64,000 bases of DNA from Parastagonospora avenae f. sp. tritici 18332-5 (GCA_022559985.1 JAFJTR010000055.1:124001-188000); one strand, 5' to 3'. Shown: positions 22,083 through 34,960, counted from the first letter of the stretch. Translations and numbers: made by a program. The notes: generated by a model not told the origin, from the sequence alone.

Positions 22083-22989
22083 ATGGCGCCAAAGCGAAAG
22101 TCAGCTCCGCCTACACCAGAGACCGCGCTCGAGCAGTTGCGCAAGTCCCAATCACTCAAACTTCTGGCCATCGCCGAAACATTATCGCCAAAAGACCTTC
22201 CACAGTCGGCGAAGAAGCGCAGCTCAGTGGTATCAGAAGATAGTGAACAGAACGGCGACACTCATCCTGCTGCACTTGAGGCAGACCTAGTGCATTATAA
22301 GGTTTGTGACACGCAATCGTGCACCTGTACTGTACTGACTTAAAAGCCAGGAACTATTCAGTAAACTCCGCTTCAGTTATGTCGAACAAGTCACGAAGGA
22401 AAAGTTCCTGCGCAGCATCACCGAGAATCCTCCACGCCTAGTCGAAGCTCCCGAGAATGACGAGAAGGAGCAGGAGATCTTAGCTCTCAAAGCAAGTCTG
22501 AAGGAGCGCAAGCTCGAAGTGGCCGAGATACTCAAACAGCTCGAAGAGAAGGGCAAAGAGCTTTCCCTGCGATATGAGGGGCTGCAGCTACTGACACAAC
22601 AGTTGGAGACTCTGCCTGTCGAGATTGAAGGCTTGGAAGCCAGCATCGAGCGACTGAAACAAGAGCAGACGCCAGCGAGTGAGAATCCGGAGCTCTCGCT
22701 TCCGCTGCCAGAAACGAGCCAGATTCTCAGTGAACGTGAGGCTGAATTGGAAGCACTCAATGCGCAGATAGCTAGCTTGCAAGCGTCCATACCAAGCCGA
22801 GCGCGAGAATTGGAGAAGCTGGAGCGCGAGCTGAAGCCACTCGAGACGCAGAAGAACGGCACTGTTGCGGCAGCTAAAGAGGCACGGCGGAGGAAAGAGG
22901 AAGGCGGCGGCATTGGGGATGAGCTGGAGGAGAGGGGCCGATGGCTCCAGGCTTCCGAGAAGGCTCTGAAGGAGATGCTAGATGTCTAG
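22083..22989 (+). CDS. sos7: kinetochore protein Sos7
   Basis: Exons are 22083-22301 and 22351-22989, with an intron of 49 nt (GTTTGT...GCCAG), giving 285 residues. The junction reads DLVHYKELFSKLRFSYVEQV then TKEKFLRSI, which is the conserved N-terminal motif of Sos7. The rest is almost continuous coiled coil (LKERKLEVAEILKQLEEKG, EREAELEALNAQIASLQA). In fission yeast Sos7 works with Sos4 and the Mis12/Spc7 network at the outer kinetochore in chromosome segregation. The size fits the family. The start is the first ATG of the frame and is followed by the basic MAPKRKSAPPTPE segment. Confidence 0.85.
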
Positions 22990-23815
22990 AGATGATGGGC
23001 ATGATGCATTCGGCGTTCTGGCTGGGATTGACTCTTGAGATACCACTGCTTGCTTCTGACCTGTCCATATTAATTGATCTGGGTTTTCGACTTGTCACAA
23101 CTCGCACGTGAGATTTCGAAGATTTCGAAGATCGCACCGTGAGGCTGCAACATGTCGGTGTGACGAGAAGTTCACATTGGCCTCATCAGCATGCATGACG
23201 CTACATGGATGCTCCCGCGGCTTGTGGAGAGAGGAAAACCAGATTCTGCGGCGAGTCAAGGACATGCCAGCTGAAGGCCAGGGCGTGTTGGGCTGTGATT
23301 GGGCAGACGTGGCCTCACCGCCGCACGGCTTACGGCTTATCGATTGTGGTTGCCTTTCCAACGCGTGGGTAAACACAACTGGCCCGGAGTGGGTCCTTCC
23401 AAGCTAGATGAGCTGGTCACCGGTAGCCACTGCACACTCTGACGTCCGAGGAAATCTGAACCACATTCCAACACCATCGCGCACTTTGAGATCTCCGGAC
23501 CCTACCATTAGAAGCGCTGCCGAACAAGCCAGCGACACGACTGCCGTTCCTACGCCGAGCTGTCCGCTGCGTCGGACAAGCTCAGGGACGCTGAGCATCC
23601 ACCGAGGTCAACACACCTTGACTGCAGGAAACCTCTCTCCCTATCATTACGCTTGTCACGACTTTACGACTTTCTGTTTCTGCGATCCTGCATTCGTTTG
23701 AGCGCTCGTTCAGCTTTTTTTACAGCGTCACGCATTTGTTTAGCTCGAACCCACGAATAACGCATCCACTCCGGCTCCATTCCAGTGAAGAGACATCGCG
23801 ACTACCACCAACACC
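22990..23815. other. intergenic region upstream of the cytochrome b561 gene
   Basis: These 826 nt contain a short direct repeat (gatttcgaa twice near 23111-23130) but no supported gene or RNA. Confidence 0.4.
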
Positions 23816-26271
23816 ATGTCTAACCAGGGACTGTCGGCCCCGGGGACCAGCGTGTACAACGCGGACTCCATGTATGTCGGCGATGGCACGTGGGACTCGC
23901 AGCGCAACACATTCCTGCTGCCGAACCTGCAAGGCTTGAATTTCGAGACCATGCGCTACAATGGTAAGCCACAGCAATCCTGGGTAATTCAACCAAACTG
24001 ACTATCTAGGCATGGGCAATCGCTTTCGCAACATGATCAATTACAAGACATACGTCACTGCGCACGCTATTCTGGCGGGCATAACGTTTCTTTTCGTCAT
24101 ACCAGCAGCAATATTCATGGCTCGATTCTATCACCGAAACCCGCGGACCGCATTGCGGTTCCACATTTGGCTACAAATCCTGGCTGTACTTCTTTCGACT
24201 GCAGCCTTCATCCTGGGATTCCAAGCCGTTGGACTACAACGATCGCTGACCAACCCGCATCATGGTATCGGTGTCGCACTGTATACCCTGGTACTAATCC
24301 AGGCCATTGGTGGCTCTGTGATTCACCGATGGGAGCAGAATAAGGAGCGGTTCAAGATCCCGCTCAAACTCATGGTACATTAGGTTCTTCAGGAATTTTA
24401 TCTCAAGCTAATAGATGCAGATTCATCAATGGCTAGGACGGCTGATTGCAGTCCTAGGAATTGTACAGGTCCCGCTCGGCTTGACCCTATATGGATCACC
24501 AAAAGTTCTGTTCATACTCTATGCTGTGTGGTCCTTTATGCTCTTGGTCCTATACTTCATTCTCTCTTACATCAATCAGCCTGAAATGGGGTTCGATGAT
24601 GGCACAACCTACATCACAGAAAGAACTGGAAGAACTGGAAGCACTCGCAGCAGAAGAACCGGATACAGCAGAAGTGGGCTGGGGGCTATAGCAACAGCTG
24701 GAGCGGCAGGGGCTGGTCTGGCGGCGCTGAGAAACCGATCGCGTAGCCACAGTCGCAGTAGGCGCAACGATTCGCGATCCCGTGTCGAATCCCAATTTAC
24801 AGACTCGTACATGAGCGAAGAAAAGTATCGTGCAGGGAACAAGAAGACCGGTACCTGGAAAGAGCGTTTACTAGGTGCTGGAGCTGCCGTTGGAGGCATA
24901 TTCGCAGTCAAATCTCTGTTCAACCGCAACAAGAAGCATCACGCACCAACGGAAACCGGAAGCGATGTCAGCTACACCCGTCCATTAGGACCTTCCGAGG
25001 TCACACAGACTGACATAAGCCGACTTGAGGAAGGGAGAGCGCCAGCATCACCAGCAAACCGAGACGACTGGCGTCGCGTTGAAGAGCGAGAGGCTGCCCA
25101 AGCAGCAGCCATGGCAGGAAGTCCACTGCGTCAAGCCAACCGCCCACCAAGAAGTGGAACATCAATGGATTCCTTCGACAGCCGGACTAGCTTCAACGAT
25201 GATCTCGATTCAAGGCTGCCTGAAAGATCTTACGGACTCAAGGAAGGAGTGGCTACTCTTGGAGTTCTTGGTTTCCTGAAACATTCGTTATCAAGGCGGA
25301 AGACCAAAAGAGAAGACGCGCGTGCTGAATCCCTAAGACAGCATGATCTCGAAGAAGAGCGCATTGCTCGAGCAAACAGTAATCGTCGCAAGTATACTGG
25401 TGATGGTATTCCTCCCCGTCGAAACCGACCTTTGTCGACAGATTATTCTGAAAGCGACATCACTGGAATAACACCATCCTTGGCACGACCTGGTGCTAGA
25501 CCACCAGTGGAATCAACTATTGGGCCTTCGACTGCACCTATTCGACCTCCACCGCATCCAGAGGTTCTCTCTGATACAGGGTCTGAATTGTACAACTCGC
25601 CAAGCGGTCGTCCACATCGTCGCCACCAGGATGCTAGTCTCCTAGGACCTGCGCTTGCTGGCGGAGCTGCTGCTTCTGCTGTTTCAAATGGATCACCATC
25701 ACGGAAAGGCAATGGAAAACGTCGCAACAGCCGTGAAAGTGGTGTAGCCTCGCCTCCCGTCTCTGTCAAAGTCAAGATGCACAACGATGGCAGACATGTA
25801 ACACTGAGGAGACTAAACGAAGAGGAAGCTGCGGCGGAACGAGAGGCGAGAAGAAAAGAAAGGCAACGGAAGAATCGAGACGGAAGCAGAAGCTCCCTTG
25901 GTGAGTTGGGTGGTGACCGTTGGCGCAGGACGGAAGCCTTGGAGGCGCAGCAGGCACAGCAAATGGGACAATCTTCGATACCACCTCCCCCACCTATGCC
26001 AGGCGCTCCTCTACGCATGCCAGAGCCGACTATTCCACCTCCACCTCCAGGCCCACCCCCAACTTTCGGAGGCCAAGGAAACATACCGCTGCCACCACCT
26101 CCTCCGATGCCCATCACATCACCAACTGTGCTGAGCAGTCCACCTGGGACTCATGTGTATGGCACTGAGACTGATGTTAGTGCATATGACTCCAACAGGC
26201 GGCGGCGAAGAGCAGAGAGAGCGCAGGCAAAGGCCGCACGGTCTGGTGGTAGCCGAGTTGAGTTTTCATGA
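23816..26271 (+). CDS. cytochrome b561-like membrane protein with long Arg/Ser and poly-Pro tail
   Basis: Exons are 23816-23963, 24010-24374 and 24421-26271, 787 residues; both introns are GT-AG with branch-like ACTGACT and GCTAAT. Residues about 65-215 form a four- to six-helix b561/DUF2427-type core with histidines at helix ends: TAHAILAGITFLFVIPAA, LRFHIWLQILAVLL, LTNPHHGIGVALYTL, VIHRWEQ and IHQWLGRLIAVLGIVQ. These His can ligate two hemes for trans-membrane electron transfer. The following 550 residues are cytosolic-looking and disordered: RS-like RSRSHSRSRRNDSRSR, two glycine/alanine hydrophobic runs (AIATAGAAGAGLAALR and LLGAGAAVGGIFAVKSLF), and near the end formin-FH1-like proline blocks (IPPPPPMPGAP, IPPPPPGPPP, LPPPPPMP). 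The two Gly/Ala runs may be membrane-inserting. The physiological electron donor is not known. Confidence 0.85.
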
Positions 26272-27925
26272 TAGGCAATGATCTCTACGAACTTTGAGTG
26301 TGGAGCGTTTTTGGTCTCGGTAGGTTTTGCATTTTATGGCGCTGCGCGAAAGATGGGGTTGGATGAAAATAATGCGAGATGCGTCGCATCCCTTCAGTAG
26401 ATATTGCTTGCGAGTCTATGTACAGAATAGTAGCATTTGGCGCTCGGTCGTTTGAAACTTTTGGCCCCCAAATTTTGTGTAACATTGTAAAGGACACTCT
26501 TACAGAATCCTACTCTAAGCAGACGTCTCGCTATATGACCAGACATTATCCTCCGCGGAGGCTGGGGTATTCTTGTTAGCGCAAGCCTCAGCCCTACAGG
26601 ATTTGCATCACGAAAGCTTGGCTAGATGGATCGCCTTCCCCACGGTCGTGTCCTCAAGGCTTAACACACGCCGCCGCTCAGTTTATTCTATGATGCTTCC
26701 ATACAATTCGAGGCCCTTCATGCGGAGCTTGGCATGACTACTCACCGTTGGTCGATCGCCCGCAGATGGGGCGGAAGGGAAGTGTGTGGTAGTACACTGC
26801 CTCTAGGAACGGCTTCCACGAGCTCTCATTCGCGGCCTCGACGTCGTCGACCGCGTCTTTGGTCGCTGTCGGCAGGATCTCGGAGGCCTTCGTACGTGTT
26901 CCTGCGGTTGAGCCCGCAAAAGGGCCTTTGAGAAAAGAAGGATTTAAATGTCAGGACATCGCTGCGTGGTTGAGGGGGCATCGATTGTATATGCTGTCGG
27001 AGATGCAACATCGTCTCCAAGCCTCGTGACACTTCGACGGCTCGCCACGCTTTACCGAAAACAACATCCGGGCATCTCACATCGCTGCGCCTCGCGGTCA
27101 CGACGACAACCCGGAAGATACCCAGCAATACCGGGCGCAGATACAGTCTATTCCTCCTCTGCAGCATGGGTCTGGCGAGGAATGTCCAGGGCGCCCGGGC
27201 AGTTGGTATGACGACACTGTCGCCCATTGACGCTAATCGGCGGATCATACCGCGAGAAGGCTCAGCAACGTCGGTGGGATGGTTCCAGTGATGCCAGGGT
27301 GTTGGGCAGCTGCAGAGTCGTTTCAACCAAACTCTGTCCTGGCGGTCAGCGAGGTCGGAAACGTCACAGCGCTACACTTGCCGCCTCGGGCCTCGTGCTG
27401 ATCCTCCCGCTGGTGCCAAACGTCGCAGTCGGTTTAACTTCGGCGCCTAGCTTCAAGCTCCCGCTCGAGTCCCCCGTGTCGACTTATTCATGCCCGGGCG
27501 TCGACAGCATGGGTCACACACTGCCTGGTCCTAGCAGACCGCCCAAGCCCCAGCGTCTGACCAGCTTCCAGCGCGCGTCCCTGCAGCTTTTCCTCCTTGA
27601 GCCGTTGGACATGGGACGACGGGCACCTCTCCGCACCGTGCTATTGGGCCCGTGTCTTTCGCCTACCATCCTGGTTGAACAAGCGGAACATACTAGTAGA
27701 ATCTAATATGCAGCGTCCACGCTTGGTTGCTCAATCGACCAGGTCTACCAGGTGCCATGGGCGTTCTCTTTCCAGCACAATGACACAAGGGACATCTGAA
27801 GAATCTCCCTGAGCGCAGGCGCAACATGTCAATTGTCTTATTAGTACCTCTGGGACCCGCTCGGCGATTCCCCTCATCCCCACGCGAGGACAAACGCCTC
27901 GTCCAATCGCTCATTACTCCTCATC
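26272..27925. other. 1.65-kb gene-free region upstream of the transcription factor
   Basis: Open frames in this stretch (minus 26826-27326, plus 27227-27706) lack domains and read as low-complexity Arg/Pro/Ser translations. I see no RNA gene. Such a long upstream region is common for regulatory genes. Confidence 0.45.
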
Positions 27926-30213
27926 ATGTCGTCCAGCAGTACCACATCCGCTCCCGTTAAGCGAGCATGCGATAGGTTGGCCCACCACCACCTCAACGTC
28001 CAGTGTATACAGACTAACATCGCGATTCACAGCTGCCATAGAAGAAAGGTCAAGTGTATTGGCGAAGGGACAAACCCATGCAAGAATTGTCTCTCCGCCG
28101 GCCTGGCCTGCACATACAATGCCATCCCACAGAAGAAAGGGCCCAAAGGAAGCAGGGCCAAGGTGCTGTCCGAACTTCGCGAAAACCAACGCAATGCACA
28201 ACTGGCAGCCGGATTTCCTCCAGATGTAGGCTACGACGGTCGTACGCTTTCAACCACATTCGCTCGCGCTCAAGGCCTCCTTCCCAATGGACTGGTCGAC
28301 ACTTGTCTCGACTTTTTCTTCGCCAACGTCTATCCCTCTACTCCAGTTCTACACAGGCAAAAAGCGCAAGAACTGACTGTGAACATGGAACGCTCTACAG
28401 AGGCCTATTGTCTGATCGTCTCCTTATGCGCGTACGTTATGATTCACGCAAACATGAAGGTTCCCTCCAACATGTTCTCTCGGCCCGAAGTTGCGCAGAT
28501 GTCGAACATGACCTTGGGACACGCCCTTTTGGAAGAGTCGGTGCGGGTACGCAATGGCTATGACTTCAGGGAAAACCCAACACATATTACCGTCCTCACA
28601 TCATGGTTCTTCTCAGGGAGCTACTTTGGATTAGCACGAGAGAACACAGCCTGGGGTTACTTGCGGGAAGCCACAACACAGGCGCAATTACTGGGAATGC
28701 ACGACGAAGAGACCTACAAACATGACCCGCTCGACATATCTCGAAAACGCGTTTTGTACTGGGTTCTGTTCATTGCGGAAAGGTAGACCATCCACAGCCG
28801 CATAATTATGAGCATGCAGTTCAGAGCGCTCAGCTGACATGGAAACAGGCAATTTGCACTGCACAAACATCGGCCAATTTCTCTTTATCCCACGATACAT
28901 CCACCATCTCTTGATGAAGTGCCTTCTGATCGTCCAATTGCAGTGGGATTAGAGCTGCTGATTACACTATATAAAAACATCGACGACACATTCATCAGCC
29001 TCTGGAACCGAGTTCACACACACACGAATCCTGCCTGGTTCTCGCAATTGCACACGCAGCTCTCAGAAGCAGTACCCGCCTATCTGGAATGCACAGAAGC
29101 TCAAGGCGTCGAGATTCGAATTACACAGCAATGGCTCAAGGCCATGGCCTGGCAGCTGTGCGTTTGCCAAGGCCTCGTGAGCAGTGTCACCAACGACAAT
29201 TGCATGACATTCAAGTACCCCATCGAAATCTCAAGGGACCTCCTGACCATGACCCACCAATTTTCTCAACAGGCGATGGAGGTCCACGGTGCAGAATTGG
29301 TATGTCCATGCTTTCCTCTCCCTGCCCTCTGAAGCAAGTTCTGCGATGTTTGATTTGGGATCTACATTCCTAGATTCTTCGATCTTGTGATCCTTGTCAC
29401 TTGGAGAGTGAAGCCCCACCAAGCTCTGTCTTCTCCAATTTCGTGGCGCGTTGCATTCTCGGCAACATTTTGCTCAATCTAGACCGCTTGCTGACATGGC
29501 TGCAGATTGAGAAACTTTTCGACATTGCTTGCTGCTTAGCCGACGTCGTAGCCGTTACGTCCTTCTCGCCAGACGCGTTCGCACTCGGACCCCGCGATTA
29601 CGTGTCGCGTTTCCTAACGCTGATCTCCACCCTGCGTGGCGGACATTCCCGGTATCTTCCGCTGCTCCTTGCCAAGCTTTCCGAGGTTCTGCCCAACTTG
29701 CCCCTGCCCCGGTCCCTCAACCTGCCCCAGACACTCCCTGCTTCAACGATCAGCATGTCAGGCACTGGGACAGTCCCCTCCAACATAACGGATGATTTCT
29801 CGGCGATGCCAGCGACATCATCGCCATCGTACCCGTCTTCCGAACTGATCCGCCGGCTTGCTGCTCAGACAGGTGCGCAATTGCCATTTGGTACATCACA
29901 GCAATCTATGATTCAGGCGCCTTCGAGTCACGTCGAGGATCTGTCCCTATACGATACCGCACACAGCCACAGCGCATCGCATTCTTCCTCATCTGCGCCA
30001 AGGAGCAATTCCACTACACCCGGACCGTACGAGTCTACCATGTCACAACGGAGTTCCCAAATTCTCTCTCATCAGTCCGTGCAGCTACCAACCTCACACC
30101 CGCAACACAACCACATGCAATCGCACCACATTTCAGTCGCCCAGACTGCTTACGACCCTAGATTCAGCCTCCAAGGGTATCCTGTAGACCCATCCATGAT
30201 GTTTAAGCAATGA
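27926..30213 (+). CDS. Zn2Cys6 fungal transcription factor
   Basis: Exons are 27926-27975, 28033-28782, 28849-29299 and 29506-30213, 652 residues. The zinc cluster is KRACDSCHRRKVKC followed by NPCKNCLSAGLACTY; the first intron falls between Cys1 and Cys2. A basic linker follows (QKKGPKGSRAKVLSELRE), then the middle homology region with LVDTCLDFFFANVYPSTPVL, WGYLREATTQAQLLGMHDEE and RKRVLYWVLFIAER, which bind regulatory ligands or mask activation in this family. The tail is Ser/His/Gln-rich. The third intron (29300-29505, about 206 nt) is inferred from GTATGT and GCTGACATGGCTGCAG. An alternative acceptor at 29372 would add a short in-frame exon. The downstream join HGAEL-IEKLFDIACCLADV fits the family. 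Linker and MHR resemble sugar- or carbon-source regulators, but the target is unknown. Confidence 0.85.
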
Positions 30214-33200
30214 AAGAGTTTTAGGGCTTCCCAGGATAGCAACGCTCATTTGGAATAGACCAGCTTCTTAGCGTCATTTACCGGACGTCCGTTCATTTCA
30301 CTGAAGGAACTCCTTCGTTTTACACGTATGCATCGCTTGGCGCACGGGATCAGATTTCTAGAGACTATCAACTTATTGACAATATTTCTTGGATGAGATC
30401 GAATATGTGATGCGAAAGCGAGGTCGGAGCGTTTTCGGACCAAGCCAATCGGTAACATTCGTCCGCTGTCATGGCGCAGGTCCATCATGGATCTGAAGCG
30501 CGACGATGGCTAGGATGCACGGGACGGTTTTCTGCATCATGGATTACACCTTGTCAGACCATTTCAAGTTAGCCCGCTTATCGCTCAACGTTCTCAACCC
30601 AAGGCACAGACCTTTTTCGAGTTTTGGAAGAGACGAGGCGCAGACCGGAATTTGCCTTTGTCAGCGGAGACCTTGGAACGGCCTTGGAGAAACCGTGCAC
30701 GTGGACTAGGAAGATGCTCTCAAGTACCTAGCGATCACGATCATCGACCCCAGGTTCCGGAATGAAGCCGAAGGCCTCGAGATGTCACTCATGCACGCCA
30801 TGGGAAGGCTGTGTAGATCTCAACGGTTCCCGCGAGAACCTGGCTTATGACTCGCAAACGCAGAGCCTCAGACAAGGCGGGAGATGAATCGACATTCGAT
30901 ATTGAACATACGCCAAGGACTAGGATTATGGACTGGAATTTGGGGCTGATAGACCAACGCTGGTGCAGCGGACGGTTAGACCAAAGTTACGAACTTTATC
31001 AGATTTGACATGGGCCATTTGGCGCATACATATACAACATCCACAAAGGACGTGTCACTGAGAGCTATGCAAGGGCCAGTAAATACAACTCTATTTGCAT
31101 AATCAAACAACAAAATGTACCCAAATATTATGCATGTTATCCGCCCAGTCCTAACGCGCGTATTTCGACGAGCCAGTCAAAGAGGCTCCTTCATGCTCAG
31201 TCTCAGAAAGGCGTTTCAGAATACCAGACCACGCTTCTTGTTGATGGTGCCGCTAAGCTTCACAGCATCAAGGTTGCACACCCGTTCGCAAAACTTGCCT
31301 CCAAGGCGCACCACGGATCACTGACAGCTGCACTTGGAACTAGGATGCACCCAGTCTGAACAACTCCCGGCCTTCGCGATCAGCTCCCCACGTGTCGAGG
31401 CTGACAAGCTCGGATCCCCCCTTGCTAGTGCTGAGCAGGGTATATCCTACTGTAGGGCTCTCAGTTGCAAACATCGAGCCATTCCTGGAACGATGGGCTT
31501 TGTTCCTGAAGCGATCTGACTGCGGTTGAGGCTGCCGTGGACGAATCAAATGATGCGGGGACTTTAACCGTCCCTAAGACAACACTCACGAAGCTTGGTC
31601 CAAACAAATGACTTGTCGTGTCTCTGCAGCTAATCCCCGTACCACAAGATTGCTGAAGCACCAGTACTGGCGCTCAAACTGCGTCTTTAATCCTGATCGA
31701 CTCGCTAGTGTTGCGTGCAAAGCTGTGAGGCTCAACACGTGCGCTTTTTTTGTCTCGATTCATGGCATGGACCTAGTCACTACCCTGCAGCAAATCGTCG
31801 CAACGTCGTTCGTCCTCGGTCCGATTGCTGCCAACTTCATCCGCCCGTCATTGCTCAATTCAGTCGCCGGCCGCTGTCTCCTACGTCGGCGACTGCTCAA
31901 CCCAGCCTCAACGTGGAGTTGGTTTCCCTTCCCAACTGTCGGACCCAGTTCAGGGTCCCATTTGACATAGCATGGTCGTATGGATCCGCCCCTGCGGGAT
32001 ATGCATGATGCATACTGTATGTACAGTCATCGGAACCTACCGAGACAGACTCGAATGACGATTGGTGCAACTACAAAACATTGTGGCCCGCGTCATACAT
32101 GTGACTACGGGTGGTACAGATTTGGCCACCACTTGTTGCAAACTTCCACTTTCTTACGCACGTATCACGTACGAGCATACATACATTTCACACGAACTGC
32201 ACGTGAAGCAGAAGCACCTAAGTATGCTAACCATACCATTGGATACATTGCTTCAATAGCTTGTCACTGCCACATGACGACTAAGACAAATCAGAGCAAG
32301 GCTGCTCGGTAGGCGTACTATTAGCAGCATCCGATCACACCATGGCAGTGGATGCCGGCAGTAGAACTTCCCGGTTTCGTTTGCAACATGAGCTACTTTT
32401 CGCGCATGACCGCATTCGGAAGCTTTAGCCCAGCCTTCTGTCCATGACTTTTCTACTAGACTGGTGAACCCATCCGCAGGCTACTGCGGAATGCCAGCCT
32501 CCGCACTAGCGAGTGCTTGCAGCAATAGTCTCGCCAATAGCCGTTGTTCTAGTTATTCCAAGTGGCGCGGTGTCAGTGGTTGTCAAGACATCCAGACGAA
32601 CTCCTGGGCAGAACCTTACGAATCAGCCAAGAATACTCATCTCGAGAGACCTGTAGCTTACGTGAATCCAGAGACTGGATTCTTGATGATACAGCATGGA
32701 CATCCAGGCCACGGCGACTTCCATAATTCGCGCCACAAGAACGCACCCGGCTTCCAACGTGGAACACTACCCAGCACCTACTGCATTGGCGGCTGCAGGA
32801 GCGGACCTTCGCGTCGACCTTCTGCATTGCAGAGAGCTCCCAAAAGCGCGGTTCACCAGCGCACAGCAGCATGGGAGATGAGAAAAAAAATCCCCTTACT
32901 TCAGCCAGTGACCTAGAACCACAACATCACCAAAGCTCGAACATAGGAGAAAGAAATGCGCGGCAGCGTGTTTTATTCGCTCGTATTCACCAACGACGAC
33001 CTTTGGGCATCACTGCATGCATCATCTCCCGTTTCTTGTCGCAGACTGCACGCGCTTCCCGCAACGGTTAAATTAGCTCTCGGTGTCTCTCTCGGTGGGT
33101 TTTGCTTGTCGAACCGTTGGGCTTAGCATCTGTGCTCAATGATGGTAGAAAATGAGGCTGTGTCTGAGCGCATCTTTGCCTCGCTCTCCCATGCTCTCAG

Positions 33201-34889
33201 TCCATGCACACGGGCGGGACGCGTGTTGTTCATGCCGGCAAGCATCATGTTGAATGTCGAATGATGGAATGTCCAGTGCCGATTCATGTCTTGGTAGGGA
33301 TCTTTTGGATCGACACGTAAGCTGGTGTGGCCAACAGCGATGACCCCGGGCCAGGGTCCTCGATGGCTTTTTTTGAACTCGTTATCGATTGGATGAAACT
33401 CTTGACGGAGTTGTAACCCGTAGGAGCTTTTTTGATGCCTGCAGGCGGCGGGAAGGACCCTTGAGCTTCACCACAGTTTACCGCATGTCAGCCTACATGC
33501 AGACTTGACGTACCATCGCTTCGGACTCCCCGACGCCAGGCCACGAGTGCAACTTTGCTTGGCTGTTGCTCGTCTGCGTAGAGTTTCCATATTGTGCTGT
33601 TCATGTACTAGCTGTACTAGGGTCCCTCTGTTTCAGTCTATTGCTCTCACATGCTCGTCGATGTTCGATGTCTGGTCAATGGTTCGCGGCTGCCCTTCCG
33701 CTCGGCCAAATATTCGAGAAGATCTTACTCCTTTCCGGAATCTAAAGCGAATAACCCTACTCCTTGCCCTTGACTATGAGCATCAAGATCACCTGTGGGG
33801 GGTTAATACATGGGTGGCCATCACGTAGGGCGGTATCCGCGTGCTCTAGCGCCTTCGTTGCTTGGTCAGTCCTCAGAGTCTCGTGCGCAAGATCCAGCCC
33901 TAGAGATTATGTAAAGTTGGAGGCGGAAAGCCCGCGGTAAGCGCTCTTGTGAATGTCCGGGGTCCGAGAACCACACGTGACCCTGACGTGCGAAATGTGG
34001 CTGGGAGGCCATTGGTCGGAACCAACCGACAACAACATTCTCACAATATGCTGTATCGCTTGGCAATACACAGATCATAGTGCTTACTGCAAAAGAGGTG
34101 TATTCGGGTCGACTCAAACCGAACTGCCGATGTGAGTTCACACAGGAACAAGGCATCTCCTTGGTACCTGGGGATCTGGGAACAGCCCTAGGCGAAGACA
34201 ATCTTGTGTACACTTAGTGCTCACCAAAGGTTCACGACGATGAAGTCTAGTCTTCGCAAATAGAGCACCCAAGAATGAGGCGAGCCAGATCGCAGTAAGC
34301 AGTTCCACCAATGACTGCCAGCTCAGTGAGATGGGGTAGGCCTGAGAGACTTTGACACGCCTGTCATGGCGTTCTACCGTGTATGCGTATTCGATGGCGA
34401 TGACATTGAAACCTCCGTCTGGTGACCCAAAGACCCAAGGAAACGACGCAGGGTAAGTTCCTTCGGCTACGACAAGCAAGTGCGGAATATCAATGCTAAG
34501 AACAACCCCTTCACCGCACATGTATACAAGATCGACTTAACCATGCATAAACCGCGTCTCAAATGCCGAATAAAATTGTGTATGCCAGTCTTAGAAGCAG
34601 ATAGCGATTTAACTACCAAGAGATAAGAATCGCTGCCAAACTGTCCACCATCCCATCATGAAACAGGAAAACGTTCCCAATAAATGACTACAAGCTGCCA
34701 TGGCAGAAAAATCACCCCATACCACATGCCCAATGATGTTCTCCCAGTTGAAACTTGGCATCTGATGCTCTCTGCTGCATGCTTCCACAGAGTCACACCA
34801 CACACTCAATCAGGATCCCCCAGTTGGACCCCGCTAGCAAATGCTCTCTGTCGTGTGCCATAGTCTGCGAGCAAAGTCCTACCACCCAC
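30214..34889. other. 4.7-kb gene desert
   Basis: This is the longest gene-poor stretch of the window. Frames of 60-150 codons occur on both strands, but none has a domain or a believable splice structure. The best is minus 34138-34521, with a hydrophobic stretch (SLVELLTAIWLASFLGALFA), and I do not call it a gene. No long terminal repeats, transposase motifs, tRNA or inverted repeats are obvious. It may hold remnants too decayed to read, or non-coding RNA. It ends in the small tandem repeat described separately. Confidence 0.5.
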
Positions 34890-34960
34890 TCAATAAGGAT
34901 CCCCCAGTTTCAAATTAGCATCAAAAGCCCTCTGCCTCTTCCCATATTCCCTCACAGAAT
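34721..34960. repeat. three degenerate tandem copies of an ~80-bp unit overlapping a gene end
   Basis: Copies begin near 34721, 34797 and 34881, each with an ACCAC...CTCAAT-like start, then ATCCCCCAGTT or TTCTCCCAGTT and a conserved GCTCTCTG or CCCTCTG about 30 nt later. The third copy covers the last codons of the membrane-protein gene on the minus strand; the other two lie beyond its stop. Spacing is about 76 and 84 nt. The copies have diverged strongly. Confidence 0.6.

Noticed and set aside
26826..27326. 166-codon minus-strand frame upstream of the transcription factor
   Set aside because: Arg/Pro/Ser-rich translation without structure or recognisable family.
30214..34889. Transposon, LTR or RIP-type remnant in the gene desert
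   Set aside because: No terminal repeats, transposase or reverse-transcriptase motifs, or extreme AT skew could be seen by eye.
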